Source of the DNA: an uncultured Roseovarius sp.
Lineage (GTDB): Bacteria > Pseudomonadota > Alphaproteobacteria > Rhodobacterales > Rhodobacteraceae
Assembly (NCBI GenBank): GCA_951812895.1
Contig: OX638333.1
Location: 4,258,001-4,322,000 of the forward strand
Reading direction: 5' to 3'
DNA: 64,000 nt
In this document: piece after piece, positions 8,893 through 17,888 of the stretch
Numbering within the stretch: position 1 is the stretch's first letter
How the letters are laid out: every line of letters starts with the position of its first letter
Program-made: the position numbers and the translations under genes
The notes under the pieces: generated by a model
Seen by the model: the letters and a program-made list of their open reading frames with translations, nothing else
Database searches by the model: none
What the model was told of the DNA's origin: nothing

Positions 8893-10122
8893 TCAGTCCC
8901 GCTCCTGAGTGTATTTCCGCAGCTCTGCGCGGGCCACCTGTCGCCGGTGCACCGCATCGGGCCCATCTGCCAACCGAAGCGTCCGCAAATGGGTCCACAT
9001 CGCAGCCAATGGCACGTCCTGACTGATCCCCTGGGCACCAAACATCTGCACTGCCTCATCCACCACTTTCAACGCCATCCGCGGCGCCACCACTTTGATC
9101 TGATGAATCCATGGCGCCGCTGCACGGGCATTGCCCCGATCCATCATCCACGCCGCTTTGAGGCACAGTAAACGGGCCTGCTCAATCTCCATCCGGCACT
9201 CGGCAATCACATCAAAATTAGCCCCTAACTCACCGAGTTTCTTACCAAAAGCTTCTCTCTTCAAACTTCGCCTGCACATCAATTCCAGCGCAGATTCGGC
9301 CTGTCCGATGGCTCTCATACAGTGATGAATTCGCCCTGGTCCCAACCGCCCCTGGGCAATCTCGAACCCACGCCCTTCCCCCAGCAGAAGGTTTTCGGCT
9401 GGCACCGCAACATCGGTAAAACGGATATGCATATGACCATGTGGCGCATCATCGTGACCATAAACCTGCATCGGCCTTAGTATCTCGATCCCCGGAGTCT
9501 CTGAAGGCACCACAATCATAGAATGACGCTGGTGTTTCGGCGCATCTGTGCCGCCCGTCCGCACCATGACAATATACACCTCACACCGCGGATCACCCGC
9601 CCCGGTCGCCCACCATTTTTCTCCATTTAACAAATACTTATCGCCATGTCTTACACAAGACATGGCAAGGTTAGTCGGGTCCGAACTCGCCACATCCGGC
9701 TCTGTCATCAGGTACGCACTGCGGATTTCCCCCTGCATTAATGGCGCCAACCAACGGGATTTCATCGCCTCCGTTCCATACTTCAGAAACACTTCCATGT
9801 TGCCGGTATCAGGTGCATTGCAGTTAAAAACCTCCGCCGCCAAGGGCGATCGCCCCATTTCCTCAGCAAAATAGGCATATTCCACGGTGCTCAATCCTGG
9901 CCCGACTTCTCCGTCAGTCAGCCAGAAATTCCACAATCCCGCCGCTTTTGCCTTTGACTTGAGGTCCTCAAGAATTGAAATTTGTCGCGCTGTGAATGAC
10001 CACCTGTCACCCTTCGCAACCTCTGCATGAAATTCGGTCTCTTTTGGAGCGATGTCATTTCTGATCATCTCAATCACTTGATCCAGCAACGCTTTGTTTT
10101 CATGAGATATTTCAAACTTCAT
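8893..10122 (-). CDS. Acyl-CoA dehydrogenase family protein
   Basis: A 409-residue flavoprotein. Acyl-CoA dehydrogenases introduce a trans-2 double bond into acyl-CoA, passing electrons through FAD to ETF. Family motifs are present: AYLMTEPDVASSDPTN in the central beta domain, NGEKWWATGAG, and near the C-terminus a helical domain with QMFGAQGISQDVPLA. The C-terminus (LADGPDAVHRRQVARAELRKY) is typical of the ACAD10/11-like and FadE-type enzymes. The catalytic base cannot be fixed by eye. The gene is monocistronic here, and its substrate chain length is unknown. Confidence 0.9.
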   Translation of the reverse strand: MKFEISHENKALLDQVIEMIRNDIAPKETEFHAEVAKGDRWSFTARQISILEDLKSKAKAAGLWNFWLTDGEVGPGLSTVEYAYFAEEMGRSPLAAEVFNCNAPDTGNMEVFLKYGTEAMKSRWLAPLMQGEIRSAYLMTEPDVASSDPTNLAMSCVRHGDKYLLNGEKWWATGAGDPRCEVYIVMVRTGGTDAPKHQRHSMIVVPSETPGIEILRPMQVYGHDDAPHGHMHIRFTDVAVPAENLLLGEGRGFEIAQGRLGPGRIHHCMRAIGQAESALELMCRRSLKREAFGKKLGELGANFDVIAECRMEIEQARLLCLKAAWMMDRGNARAAAPWIHQIKVVAPRMALKVVDEAVQMFGAQGISQDVPLAAMWTHLRTLRLADGPDAVHRRQVARAELRKYTQERD

Positions 10123-10368
10123 ATTGCTTCCTCAACTTCCAATGCTCCCAAACTGACCAAATCTGCGCCAATTGGAATTTCACTTCGTTATGCCCACCAC
10201 AAATGACCCAATGACAAAGACAATTTCCCGATCTCTCCCCGGAATGCCCCAACTCGCGCCACAAACCAAGCTTAGTCTGAACAATGAGGTAAGGATCAGT
10301 CAATCGAGTGGTGACGTATAAGCCCCAATTTGACGGACCCAATTGAGTGGCTATTTGTGAGCGTTTTT

Positions 10369-11031
10369 ATGTTTAAAAGCAACAGTTTAAAACAGGTACC
10401 CGCTAAGCCGGGGCAAATTGACAAAGCCGCGCGACGCGCAGTGACATGCTTCACTCCAGCTACTTCATTCGTAACACTTCATGGCAAACGGCCTGCATCT
10501 GATCTCAGGGCCGGTGATAAAATCCTGACCCGGGACAACGGGTTTCAACCCGTATTATGGATCGGCACGCGCCAGATCAATTTCCACGACTCCGTCAGCG
10601 ACAGGGATCGCCGTCCCATTGTAATCAGCGCCGGAGCTCTTGGCGCCGGGCAACCAGATCGCGATCTGGTTGTCTCGCCCGGCCACCGACTTTTAACAGC
10701 GGATGCCCGACACCTGAAAAACCTGCAAACCGGGGAAGCTCTGATCGAGGCCCGTGCCCTGGTGGGAATGCCCGGTATTAGGTATTTGACTGACCAGTCA
10801 GTGACTTACATCCATTTGTTGTTTGAGCAGCATGAGGTGATCTTGTCGGACAATGCCTGGTCTGAAAGTTTCCACATGTCTCTTCCGGCCGCTCAGACAT
10901 TTCGTTCTGCGCGAGCCAAAGACATCATTTCCGCTTTCCCGGATCTGACAATTGCACCAGAATATGTCGTGCAAAAACCGGCACGTCCACTGATTTCATT
11001 GGACAAACCGGCACAACCTTCGATCAATTGA
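10369..11031 (+). CDS. Hint (hedgehog/intein) domain-containing protein
   Basis: A 220-residue protein that is almost entirely one Hint module. It starts with VTCFTPATSFVTLHGKRPA, where cysteine is the would-be splice or cleavage nucleophile. DLRAGDKILTRDNGFQPVLW, VVSPGHRLL and a later LLFEQHEVILSDNAWSESFH complete the fold. In Rhodobacteraceae such domains usually sit at the C-terminus of secreted calcium-binding proteins. Here there is no N-terminal passenger and no calcium repeat, so this may be a stand-alone derivative. Start at the ATG at 10369; a GTG at 10357 is possible. Confidence 0.8.
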   Translation: MFKSNSLKQVPAKPGQIDKAARRAVTCFTPATSFVTLHGKRPASDLRAGDKILTRDNGFQPVLWIGTRQINFHDSVSDRDRRPIVISAGALGAGQPDRDLVVSPGHRLLTADARHLKNLQTGEALIEARALVGMPGIRYLTDQSVTYIHLLFEQHEVILSDNAWSESFHMSLPAAQTFRSARAKDIISAFPDLTIAPEYVVQKPARPLISLDKPAQPSIN

Positions 11032-11118
11032 CGCGCGTGTAAGCTCTGGTCATTTTCAATTGCGTCACTAGACTATGATTTAAAACACCAACTGCTTTTT
11101 TTGGCCAGGAGAGTTCGT

Positions 11119-12342
11119 TTGCCCCAGCCCCACGGCCAACATGCCCGCCCCCAGAAATCTACATATGACGTTGTGATCATCGGTGGAGCAATGATGGGCT
11201 CTTCAGTGGCGTGGTTTTTGATGCAAGACCCGTCATTTGATGGATCAGTTCTGGTTATAGAAAAAGATCCCAGCTATGCGAACAGTTCCACAGCCCACAG
11301 CAATTCATGTATCCGACAGCAGTTCAGTACACCGCTAAACATCCGAATTTCCCAATTCGGTGTAGAGTTTATCAAGAATTTTCGAAGGTATCAGAGCAAT
11401 GACCCGCGCGTTCCGGATGTGGAATTCAACCAATTCGGATATCTCTACCTTGCAGCACGACCCGAAGCAGCGGCTGCGCTTCGTGACAATCAAGAAATAC
11501 AGGTCTCTCACGGAGCAAATACCCGAATTCTAACCCCCAAGGCGATCGCTGAATCCTGGCCGTTTTTCAACCTGGATGACATCCGACTGGGCACCCATGG
11601 ACCGGTCAACGAAGGGTATTGGGACAGTGGCACTGTTTTCGAGTGGCTGCGCAGATCCGCGCGTGAAAGCGGTGTAGAATATATCACGGATGAAGTTGTT
11701 GGGCTGGTCGCAGAATATGGTCAGGTCCAGTCAGTTCATTTGGCCAGTGGCATACAGATTTCATGTGGCCACGTGGTCAACGCTGCAGGCCCTCGCGCAG
11801 CGGCGGTCGCCCAAATGGCAGATCTTGATATTCCAGTGGAACCACGCAAACGTCATACTTGGGTGTTCGAAGCAGAAACGCCTTTGAATCAGACACTTCC
11901 ACTAACCGTTGATCCATCTGGTGTGCATATTAGGCAAGATGGTCCAAGAACATATATGGCTGGTGGTCATTCTCCAAATGAAGATCCTGCGGTGGATCTG
12001 GGCGATTTCCATATAGACCAGAATCTGTGGCTGGATCATGCCTGGCCGGCCATTGCACATCGAATTCCCCAATTTGAAGCTATCCGCGTCATTACCGAAT
12101 GGGCCGGTCATTATGCATTCAACGTGTTTGACCAGAATGCAATCGTAGGCCCTCACCCGGAAATTGGAAATTTCTTGTTTATCAACGGCTTTTCCGGTCA
12201 CGGCTTGCAACAAGCCCCGGCAATGGGGCGTGGAATCGCTGAATGGTTAATTCACGGTAGTTATCAAAAGCTAGACCTGAGCCAGTTCCACTATGACAGG
12301 ATTATCGAAAACCGCCCTGTGCAAGAGATCGCGATAATCTGA
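11119..12342 (+). CDS. FAD-dependent oxidoreductase, DAO family (sarcosine oxidase/FOXRED1-like)
   Basis: A 407-residue flavoenzyme. The N-terminal dinucleotide-binding motif is DVVIIGGAMMGSSVAWFL. A middle segment (HVVNAAGPRAAAVAQMAD) and a C-terminal FINGFSGHGLQQAPAMGRG match the D-amino-acid oxidase superfamily. The substrate is probably an amine or a secondary amino acid, but cannot be specified. The preferred start is a TTG at 11119, because AGGAGA lies six bases upstream of it. The open frame extends to another TTG at 11101. It follows the Hint gene after about 90 bp. Confidence 0.85.
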   Translation: MPQPHGQHARPQKSTYDVVIIGGAMMGSSVAWFLMQDPSFDGSVLVIEKDPSYANSSTAHSNSCIRQQFSTPLNIRISQFGVEFIKNFRRYQSNDPRVPDVEFNQFGYLYLAARPEAAAALRDNQEIQVSHGANTRILTPKAIAESWPFFNLDDIRLGTHGPVNEGYWDSGTVFEWLRRSARESGVEYITDEVVGLVAEYGQVQSVHLASGIQISCGHVVNAAGPRAAAVAQMADLDIPVEPRKRHTWVFEAETPLNQTLPLTVDPSGVHIRQDGPRTYMAGGHSPNEDPAVDLGDFHIDQNLWLDHAWPAIAHRIPQFEAIRVITEWAGHYAFNVFDQNAIVGPHPEIGNFLFINGFSGHGLQQAPAMGRGIAEWLIHGSYQKLDLSQFHYDRIIENRPVQEIAII

Positions 12343-12377
12343 ATTTCTCTATTAATCTGTGTCATTTAGCGGATATT

Positions 12378-12463
12378 TGGTGCCCAAGGTGGGATTCGAA
12401 CCCACACGCCCGTTAGGACGGGGGATTTTGAATCCCCTGCGTCTACCATTCCGCCACTTGGGC
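12378..12463 (-). tRNA. tRNA-Leu (anticodon CAA)
   Basis: An 86-nt class II tRNA on the minus strand. The acceptor GCCCAAG pairs with CTTGGGC, and CCA is encoded. The D arm reads GCGGAATGGTAGACGC, the anticodon stem is GGGGA/TCCCC with loop TTCAAAA, a long variable arm follows, and the T loop is GTTCGAATC. Confidence 0.96.
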
Positions 12464-12599
12464 CCGAACCCTGATCTAGCGAAAGGAAAAGCTGAGGTCC
12501 AGAGGGGTCGTGCAGATTCGACGCAGTTGTTGATGCGGGCTTGACCCTTCGCGCTGCACATGGTGAGAGATTTGCAGAAACCGAATGGGGCGCTACCAG

Positions 12600-13178
12600 A
12601 TGCTAAGACGTCTTTATGACAAGACGATCGCGCTTGCCGATCATCCACGTGCTCTTTGGGTGCTGGCTGTTGTTTCCTTTGCGGAAAGCTCTGTTTTTCC
12701 GATTCCGCCGGATGTTTTGATGATTCCGATGATCCTTGCCCGGCCCAACAGGGCCTGGTTGATTGCGAGCGTTGCTTTGGTCGCTTCTGTTTTGGGTGGT
12801 CTATTGGGGTACGCTATTGGGGCGCTGGCTTATGAACAGATCGGACAACCAATTCTGGCAAGCCTTGGAAAAGCTGAATCAATGGCGGAATTCAGCAATA
12901 AGTTCAATGACTTTGGGTTTTGGGCCGTCCTAACCGCGGGTGTCACACCGTTTCCCTATAAAGTTATTACAATCATGTCGGGCTGGACCGGGATGCCCTT
13001 GTTTACCTTTATCGCCACCTCAATTCTGGCACGCGGGTTGCGGTTTTTCATTGTCGCGGCATTGCTTTGGAAATTTGGTACACCGATCAAAGAATTTATC
13101 GAGAAAAGACTGGGAATACTGACGATTGTCTTTGTGATCCTGTTATTTGGCGGTTTCTTTCTGGTGAGGCATATTTGA
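12600..13178 (+). CDS. YqaA family membrane protein (DedA/VTT-type)
   Basis: A 192-residue integral membrane protein with about four to five hydrophobic helices. Features are SFAESSVFPIPPDVLMIPMI in the first third, the glycine-rich GGLLGYAIGALAY, and FPYKVITIMSGW. These match the YqaA branch of the DedA/SNARE-associated superfamily, implicated in lipid scrambling or envelope homeostasis. The ATG at 12600 gives the typical MLRRLYDKTIALADHPRA start; an ATG five codons upstream is also possible. The dsbB-like gene begins three bases after its stop, so the two are cotranscribed. Confidence 0.85.
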   Translation: MLRRLYDKTIALADHPRALWVLAVVSFAESSVFPIPPDVLMIPMILARPNRAWLIASVALVASVLGGLLGYAIGALAYEQIGQPILASLGKAESMAEFSNKFNDFGFWAVLTAGVTPFPYKVITIMSGWTGMPLFTFIATSILARGLRFFIVAALLWKFGTPIKEFIEKRLGILTIVFVILLFGGFFLVRHI

Positions 13179-13180
13179 CC

Positions 13181-13639
13181 ATGTCACGGCGTAGTCTGAT
13201 CCTGATTGCAGCGGGTGGTTCGGCCGCATTGTTGTTGGGGGCTTTGGGCTTTCAATATCTTGGAGGTATGGCCCCCTGTAAATTATGTTTTTGGCAGCGG
13301 TATCCGCATGTTGCAGCCATTGCTTTAGGCGCAATTGCTATGATCGCGCCAGGGCGGTTTTGGCCGTTTATGGGCATGTTGGCTGCACTGACCACGGCTG
13401 CACTTGGGGTGTATCACACCGGGGTGGAAAAAGGCTGGTGGGAGGGACCAACCACCTGCACCTCTTCGGGGACCGAGGGTCTGACAGCTGATGAGCTGTT
13501 TGATCAGATCATGGCTGCACCGGTAATACGTTGTGATGAGATCGCGTGGGAGCTTTTGGGACTATCAATGGCAAGTTGGAACGCGGTGATGGCCCTGATT
13601 CTGGCTGGGATTTGGTACAAGGCAATTCGGGCGAGCTAA
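13181..13639 (+). CDS. dsbB: Disulfide bond formation protein B (DsbB family)
   Basis: A 152-residue inner-membrane protein that reoxidises DsbA-type oxidases and hands electrons to quinone. Four hydrophobic helices are visible. The first periplasmic cysteine pair is PCKLCFWQRYPH (CxxC). The second loop contains TTCTSSG and later VIRCDE, giving the second cysteine pair. Length suits the short alphaproteobacterial DsbB type. The ATG is two bases after the stop of the yqaA-like gene. Confidence 0.88.
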   Translation: MSRRSLILIAAGGSAALLLGALGFQYLGGMAPCKLCFWQRYPHVAAIALGAIAMIAPGRFWPFMGMLAALTTAALGVYHTGVEKGWWEGPTTCTSSGTEGLTADELFDQIMAAPVIRCDEIAWELLGLSMASWNAVMALILAGIWYKAIRAS

Positions 13640-13846
13640 TTACCTGAGCTCTTCCAGGTAACATTTTGTTAAATATGTGCAAAATACATTCTACTTCGGG
13701 CAAAAACTCAAAGCTGAAATTCGAAAGAGTAACGGTGTGAACATTACAAATGGTGTAATTTTGTAGGCTGATTTTTGGAAACCCCCTTCATCACTTTTTT
13801 ATTAAATTAGCAGAATCCGGTAACCGCGAATTTTTAAGCGAACAAA

Positions 13847-14275
13847 TCAACTCGTCGATTTTTTTGTATCGAGCAAAAGATTGGTTTCAGAATGCGCGAT
13901 ACCGTCGATTCGGCGAATAAGAGCCAGCGTTTTGTCCAGTTCTTCGAGTGTGGTTGTTCCAATCTCAACAATCAGGTCCCATCGCCCATTGGTAGAATGA
14001 ATCGCACGCACGGTGCTTAGCCCGCGCAACTGCCGCAAAATGCGCTCTGCCCCGCGCCCCTCGATCCCGAGCATCATCAGGCCACGAACCGGGTCTCGGA
14101 CAGTGTCACCTTTGAGAACAACGGTGAAGCCGACAATTTCGCCAGAGTGTCGCAATTTTTCGATCCGGCCACGAACAGTCGTACGAGATACACCAAGCGT
14201 AATTGCCAGATCTGAAAGCGAGGCACGTGCATCATGGCGCAACGCTGAGAGTAGACGGCGGTCCGTTTCGTCCAT
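13847..14275 (-). CDS. Lrp/AsnC family transcriptional regulator
   Basis: A 142-residue regulator. The N-terminal helix-turn-helix is DETDRRLLSALRHDARASLS and LGVSRTTVRGRIEKL. The C-terminal RAM/ligand domain contains GRWDLIVEIGT and ends ETNLLLDT. It is divergent from arginase, with about 116 bp between the starts. Lrp-type regulators of arginase/ornithine genes usually respond to arginine or ornithine, so it very probably controls the operon at 14392-17309. The start at 14275 (MDETDRR) removes a long unrelated N-terminal extension in the same frame. Confidence 0.9.
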   Translation of the reverse strand: MDETDRRLLSALRHDARASLSDLAITLGVSRTTVRGRIEKLRHSGEIVGFTVVLKGDTVRDPVRGLMMLGIEGRGAERILRQLRGLSTVRAIHSTNGRWDLIVEIGTTTLEELDKTLALIRRIDGIAHSETNLLLDTKKSTS

Positions 14276-14391
14276 ATCGGAAATTTTCCCGTTCGTTTCG
14301 GTTAAACATAGCTCAATTTGTACAAAATGTAGACTGTTTTCCAACCCGATTCGAGCGGAATTTGCTTGGAAAGCTTCTATGGAGACCCAAA

Positions 14392-15321
14392 ATGACACGA
14401 CAGACATGCATTTTGATCGGAGCCCCGGTCGATAGCGGAAAAAAACGGCGCGGTTGCCTGATGGGCCCGGATTCATTTCGCGTGGCAGGGCTGGAACAGG
14501 CCATTACGGATCTGGGACATTCCGTAAAAGACATGGGCAATCTGGAACCAACGCCTTCAGATGCACCTGGCTCGTTGCCAGATCATGTTCATGAAGCTTC
14601 TGAGACAATCGGATGGACTAAATCACTGGCGAAGGCTGGTGAAGACGCACTTGAGGTGGGATTGCCAATTTTCCTGGGCGGCGATCACAGCTTGTCATTG
14701 GGATCAGTTGCCGGGGTTGCAAACCACGCTGCCAAGGCCGGCCGCCCACAATTTGTTTTGTGGTTGGATGCTCATAGCGACTATCACACGCCGCAATCCA
14801 CGGCGTCCGGCAACCTGCACGGCACACCCCTGGGATATGTCACGGGTCGTGAAGGGTTTTACGGATTCCCAGAAGTTCTAAATCCGGTTCCTCAGGAAAA
14901 CATCTGCATTCTGGGGCTTCGGTCTGTTGATCGTCCGGAACGTGAGGTGCTGCAGCAAAGCAGTATCCAGTACCACGACATGCGCGTGATCGACGAAGGC
15001 GGCATTGCGCGCCCTCTGGCTGCGTTTCTTGGGCATGTGGCCAAAGAAGGCGGGGCATTGCATGTCTCGCTTGATGTGGATTTCCTTGATCCAAGCTTTG
15101 CCCCTGCCGTTGGTACAACAGTGCCTGGCGGAGCCACGATGCGCGAAGCACATCTGGTGATGGAAATGATCTGTGACAGCGGTCTTATGACGTCGCTTGA
15201 CCTGGTGGAATTGAACCCATTCCTCGACGAACGGGGACGGACCGCGCAGGTTATGGTTGATCTGACTGCTTCGGCATTGGGTCGCCGTGTCTTTGACCGA
15301 CCAACCCGAGCCTACACATGA
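14392..15321 (+). CDS. rocF: Arginase
   Basis: A 309-residue ureohydrolase that splits arginine to ornithine and urea using a binuclear manganese centre. Metal-ligand motifs are GGDHSLSLG, WLDAHSDYH and SLDVDFLDPSFAP. The substrate-binding SGNLHGTPLG motif is also present. GAPVDSGKKRRGC is the normal N-terminus. GGAGACC precedes the ATG at 14392. It is the first gene of an arginine-catabolic operon and overlaps the next gene by four bases (ATGA). Confidence 0.95.
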   Translation: MTRQTCILIGAPVDSGKKRRGCLMGPDSFRVAGLEQAITDLGHSVKDMGNLEPTPSDAPGSLPDHVHEASETIGWTKSLAKAGEDALEVGLPIFLGGDHSLSLGSVAGVANHAAKAGRPQFVLWLDAHSDYHTPQSTASGNLHGTPLGYVTGREGFYGFPEVLNPVPQENICILGLRSVDRPEREVLQQSSIQYHDMRVIDEGGIARPLAAFLGHVAKEGGALHVSLDVDFLDPSFAPAVGTTVPGGATMREAHLVMEMICDSGLMTSLDLVELNPFLDERGRTAQVMVDLTASALGRRVFDRPTRAYT

Positions 15322-16232
15322 GCGTTCAGTCCCCTTCAGCCGTTGTGATGATCCGACCAAACCGGTTCCATCCCAATCCGCAAACAGCGGGGGACAACCG
15401 GTTTCAGAGCACGCCTGACATGTCACCGGAAGAGATCGCAACACAGGCCCAGGCCGAATTTGACGCCGCGGTTGCGACGCTTCGGCAAGCCGGTGTGATG
15501 GTGCACGTGTTTCAGGATGAATCAACGGAAACGCCGGATTCGATCTTTCCCAACAACTGGTTCTCGACCCATTCGGGCGGCTATGTCGCAATTTATCCGA
15601 TGTTCGCTGAAAACCGCCGCAAGGAACGCCGGGCTGATGTCATCGAGCTGCTGAAGCAGGACTACCGCGTTCAGGAAGTCATTGATTTTTCTGGCTTTGA
15701 ACAGGATTACATGAGCCTTGAAGGCACCGGAGCGATGGTCATCGACCATATCGGCCGGGTCGTGTTTGTTGCGCGGTCGCACAGGGCCGATCCGGTATTG
15801 CTGGAGCGGTTCTGCACCCGTTTCGGTTATGAACCGGTTGTGTTCGATGCCTTTGATGCCGTCGGTGCGCCGGTTTATCATACCAATGTTTTGATGGCGA
15901 TCGGCACCAGCGTGGCCCTTGTCGGGCTGGATATGGTGCCGGATGATGAGCGTCGACAGACAATCGTGGATCGTCTGACCGAAACCGGTCGTGAAGTGAT
16001 TGCGCTGGATGAGGCGCAAATTGCCGGCTTTGCAGGCAACGCGATTGAGCTGGAAACCGAGACAGGCCTGATTCTGGTGCTGTCGGCCAAAGCGTTAAGC
16101 GTGCTGACCGCAGAACAGATCAAAAGACTGGAACAAAAGGTCAGGCTTGTTCCTTTGGAGCTAACCACAATCGAAAGCGCCGGAGGATCGGCCCGTTGTA
16201 TGATCGCGGGCATCCATCTGGCACACAGATAA
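15318..16232 (+). CDS. ctlX: Citrulline utilization hydrolase CtlX-like (amidinotransferase superfamily)
   Basis: A 304-residue protein of the guanidino-group-modifying superfamily. The N-terminus VVMIRPNRFHPNPQTAGDN is typical of CtlX. SIFPNNWFSTH and GYVAIYPM follow, then LEGTGAMVID, and HTNVLMAIGT contains the active-site histidine. RCMIAGIHL near the C-terminus carries the nucleophilic cysteine. CtlX-type enzymes are linked to citrulline or methylarginine breakdown. Sitting between arginase and ornithine cyclodeaminase, it probably feeds ornithine or citrulline into the same route. Confidence 0.85.
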   Translation: MSVQSPSAVVMIRPNRFHPNPQTAGDNRFQSTPDMSPEEIATQAQAEFDAAVATLRQAGVMVHVFQDESTETPDSIFPNNWFSTHSGGYVAIYPMFAENRRKERRADVIELLKQDYRVQEVIDFSGFEQDYMSLEGTGAMVIDHIGRVVFVARSHRADPVLLERFCTRFGYEPVVFDAFDAVGAPVYHTNVLMAIGTSVALVGLDMVPDDERRQTIVDRLTETGREVIALDEAQIAGFAGNAIELETETGLILVLSAKALSVLTAEQIKRLEQKVRLVPLELTTIESAGGSARCMIAGIHLAHR

Positions 16233-16256
16233 CCTTTATTTTAACGAGGCTGGACA

Positions 16257-17309
16257 ATGACTACCCTTACCCCTTCCGATAAAGCACTGGTGCCGTTTGT
16301 ATCGGTCGAAAACATGATGAAACTGGTTCACCACATCGGAATCGAGACGATGTTGAGTGAACTGGCTGAGTACATTGAAAAGGACTTTCACCGGTGGGAG
16401 CTGTTTGACAAAACTCCGCGCGTGGCAAGCCATTCCGAAGTGGGCGTGATTGAATTAATGCCAACCTCGGACGGTGAGGCTTACGGCTTCAAATACGTCA
16501 ATGGCCACCCCAAGAACACACGTGAAGGTCTGCAAACGGTTACCGCGTTTGGATTGTTGGCTGATGTGAACACCGGCTATCCCGTTCTGTTGACCGAAAT
16601 GACCGTTTTGACCGCACTGCGCACGGCCGCAACATCGGCGTTAGTAGCGCGGTATCTGGCACCCAAGGGGGCCGATACGATGGCGATGATCGGCAACGGC
16701 GCCCAATCGGAATTTCAAAGCCTGGCCATGAAAGCCATTTGCGGGCTGAAAACCGTACGCCTCTACGACATTGATCCGGCTGCGACGGACAAGGCGGCCC
16801 GGAACCTCGAAGGCATGGGGCTGAACGTGGTCAAATGCGCCAATGCTGAGGCATCGATGGAAGGTGCGCAGATCATCACCACCTGCACCGCGGACAAGCA
16901 ATGCGCCACCATCCTGACCGATAACATGATCGGCAGCGGTGTACATATTAACGCAATTGGCGGCGATTGCCCGGGCAAGACCGAACTGGCCTCTGCCATC
17001 CTGCACCGCAGTGATATTTTCGTGGAATACCCGGAACAAACCCGGATTGAAGGTGAAATTCAGCAGCTTGATGCAGATCACCCGGTGACAGAGCTGTGGC
17101 AGGTGATGACCGGGGCCGCCAAAGGCCGGACAAGCGAGGCGCAGATCACTCTGTTTGATTCTGTTGGTTTTGCGATCGAGGATTTCAGTGCGCTGTGCTA
17201 TGTGCGCGACCGGATTGGCGGTACTGCGTATTTTGAAGAGCTGGATCTGCTGGCTGATCCGGATGATCCTCGTGATCTTTTTGGCATGGTGCGCCGCGCC
17301 ACGCCTTAA
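16257..17309 (+). CDS. ocd: Ornithine cyclodeaminase
   Basis: A 350-residue NAD-dependent enzyme that converts L-ornithine to L-proline and ammonia. The mu-crystallin-type fold is seen in TVLTALRTAATSALVARYLA, the dinucleotide motif AMIGNGAQSEFQ, then VRLYDIDP and HINAIGGDCPGKTEL. Length fits the bacterial enzymes. It lies 24 bp after ctlX and closes the operon: arginase makes ornithine, and this enzyme turns it into proline. Confidence 0.94.
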   Translation: MTTLTPSDKALVPFVSVENMMKLVHHIGIETMLSELAEYIEKDFHRWELFDKTPRVASHSEVGVIELMPTSDGEAYGFKYVNGHPKNTREGLQTVTAFGLLADVNTGYPVLLTEMTVLTALRTAATSALVARYLAPKGADTMAMIGNGAQSEFQSLAMKAICGLKTVRLYDIDPAATDKAARNLEGMGLNVVKCANAEASMEGAQIITTCTADKQCATILTDNMIGSGVHINAIGGDCPGKTELASAILHRSDIFVEYPEQTRIEGEIQQLDADHPVTELWQVMTGAAKGRTSEAQITLFDSVGFAIEDFSALCYVRDRIGGTAYFEELDLLADPDDPRDLFGMVRRATP

Positions 17310-17317
17310 GCGTAAAA

Positions 17318-17363
17318 CCCCCGGGCCCACTGGGGTATTGGGACCAAAGTCCGGGCCCGGGGG
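17318..17363. terminator. GC-rich inverted repeat, probable bidirectional terminator
   Basis: CCCCCGGGCCC (17318-17328) pairs perfectly with GGGCCCGGGGG (17353-17363). AAAA flanks the right side and TAAAA the left. It lies between the converging ocd and EF-hand genes and could end both transcripts. T-runs are short on each strand. Confidence 0.55.
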
Positions 17364-17376
17364 AAAATCGGCAGCA

Positions 17377-17631
17377 TCAGCCGCCGATTGAGGTCGGGAT
17401 CAGGCCCTGTTCCTGACCGGCGATCATCTCTGCATCATCCAGAGCGCCGTCATTGTTGGTATCAACAGCGGCAAAGGTGTCTGCGGTGATCTCAGGGAAC
17501 ACGGCCTGAACCTCGTCTACGGTCATCAGGCCATCGCCGTTGGTGTCAATTTCCACGGCAGTTTCGCTCATCGCCAGTGCGGATTGCGCGACAAGGCCCA
17601 TCCCGAGCAGAATGAGGATGAATTTGGTCAT
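17377..17631 (-). CDS. Small secreted EF-hand protein
   Basis: An 84-residue protein. Residues 1-21 are a signal peptide (MTKFILILLGMGLVAQSALA). Two EF-hand calcium loops follow: DTNGDGLMTVDE and DTNNDGALDDAE. It is probably a periplasmic calcium-binding protein. The start at 17631 has a strong AGAAGGAGA site. It is divergent from the ECF sigma factor at 17889, with about 257 bp between them, and may belong to that sigma factor's regulon; this is inference only. Confidence 0.85.
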   Translation of the reverse strand: MTKFILILLGMGLVAQSALAMSETAVEIDTNGDGLMTVDEVQAVFPEITADTFAAVDTNNDGALDDAEMIAGQEQGLIPTSIGG

Positions 17632-17888
17632 GATCTGTCTCCTTCTAGAGTGGTTTGAGCACCGCGGTGTTGCGGCTCTCATGAGGTAAGACGGAAAAAC
17701 GGGGGTTTGCGTCCCTTGGGTTTGTGGCGCAATGGCTACCCTGCGGGGAGCTGCCGATCACGGCCCCGTGATCGGGCGAAAGCCTGCCGAAAAAGGGCCT
17801 GTGGCAGCAATCGGCGGAAAATGCCGGTTTGAATTACCCCCCGATGTTCGGTCAGGAGTTGAGCAGTTTCACCCGTTGGGAGACTGCT

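Noticed and set aside
10112..10342. 76-residue minus-strand frame upstream of the acyl-CoA dehydrogenase
   Set aside because: No start signal or similarity; overlaps the dehydrogenase start and looks random.
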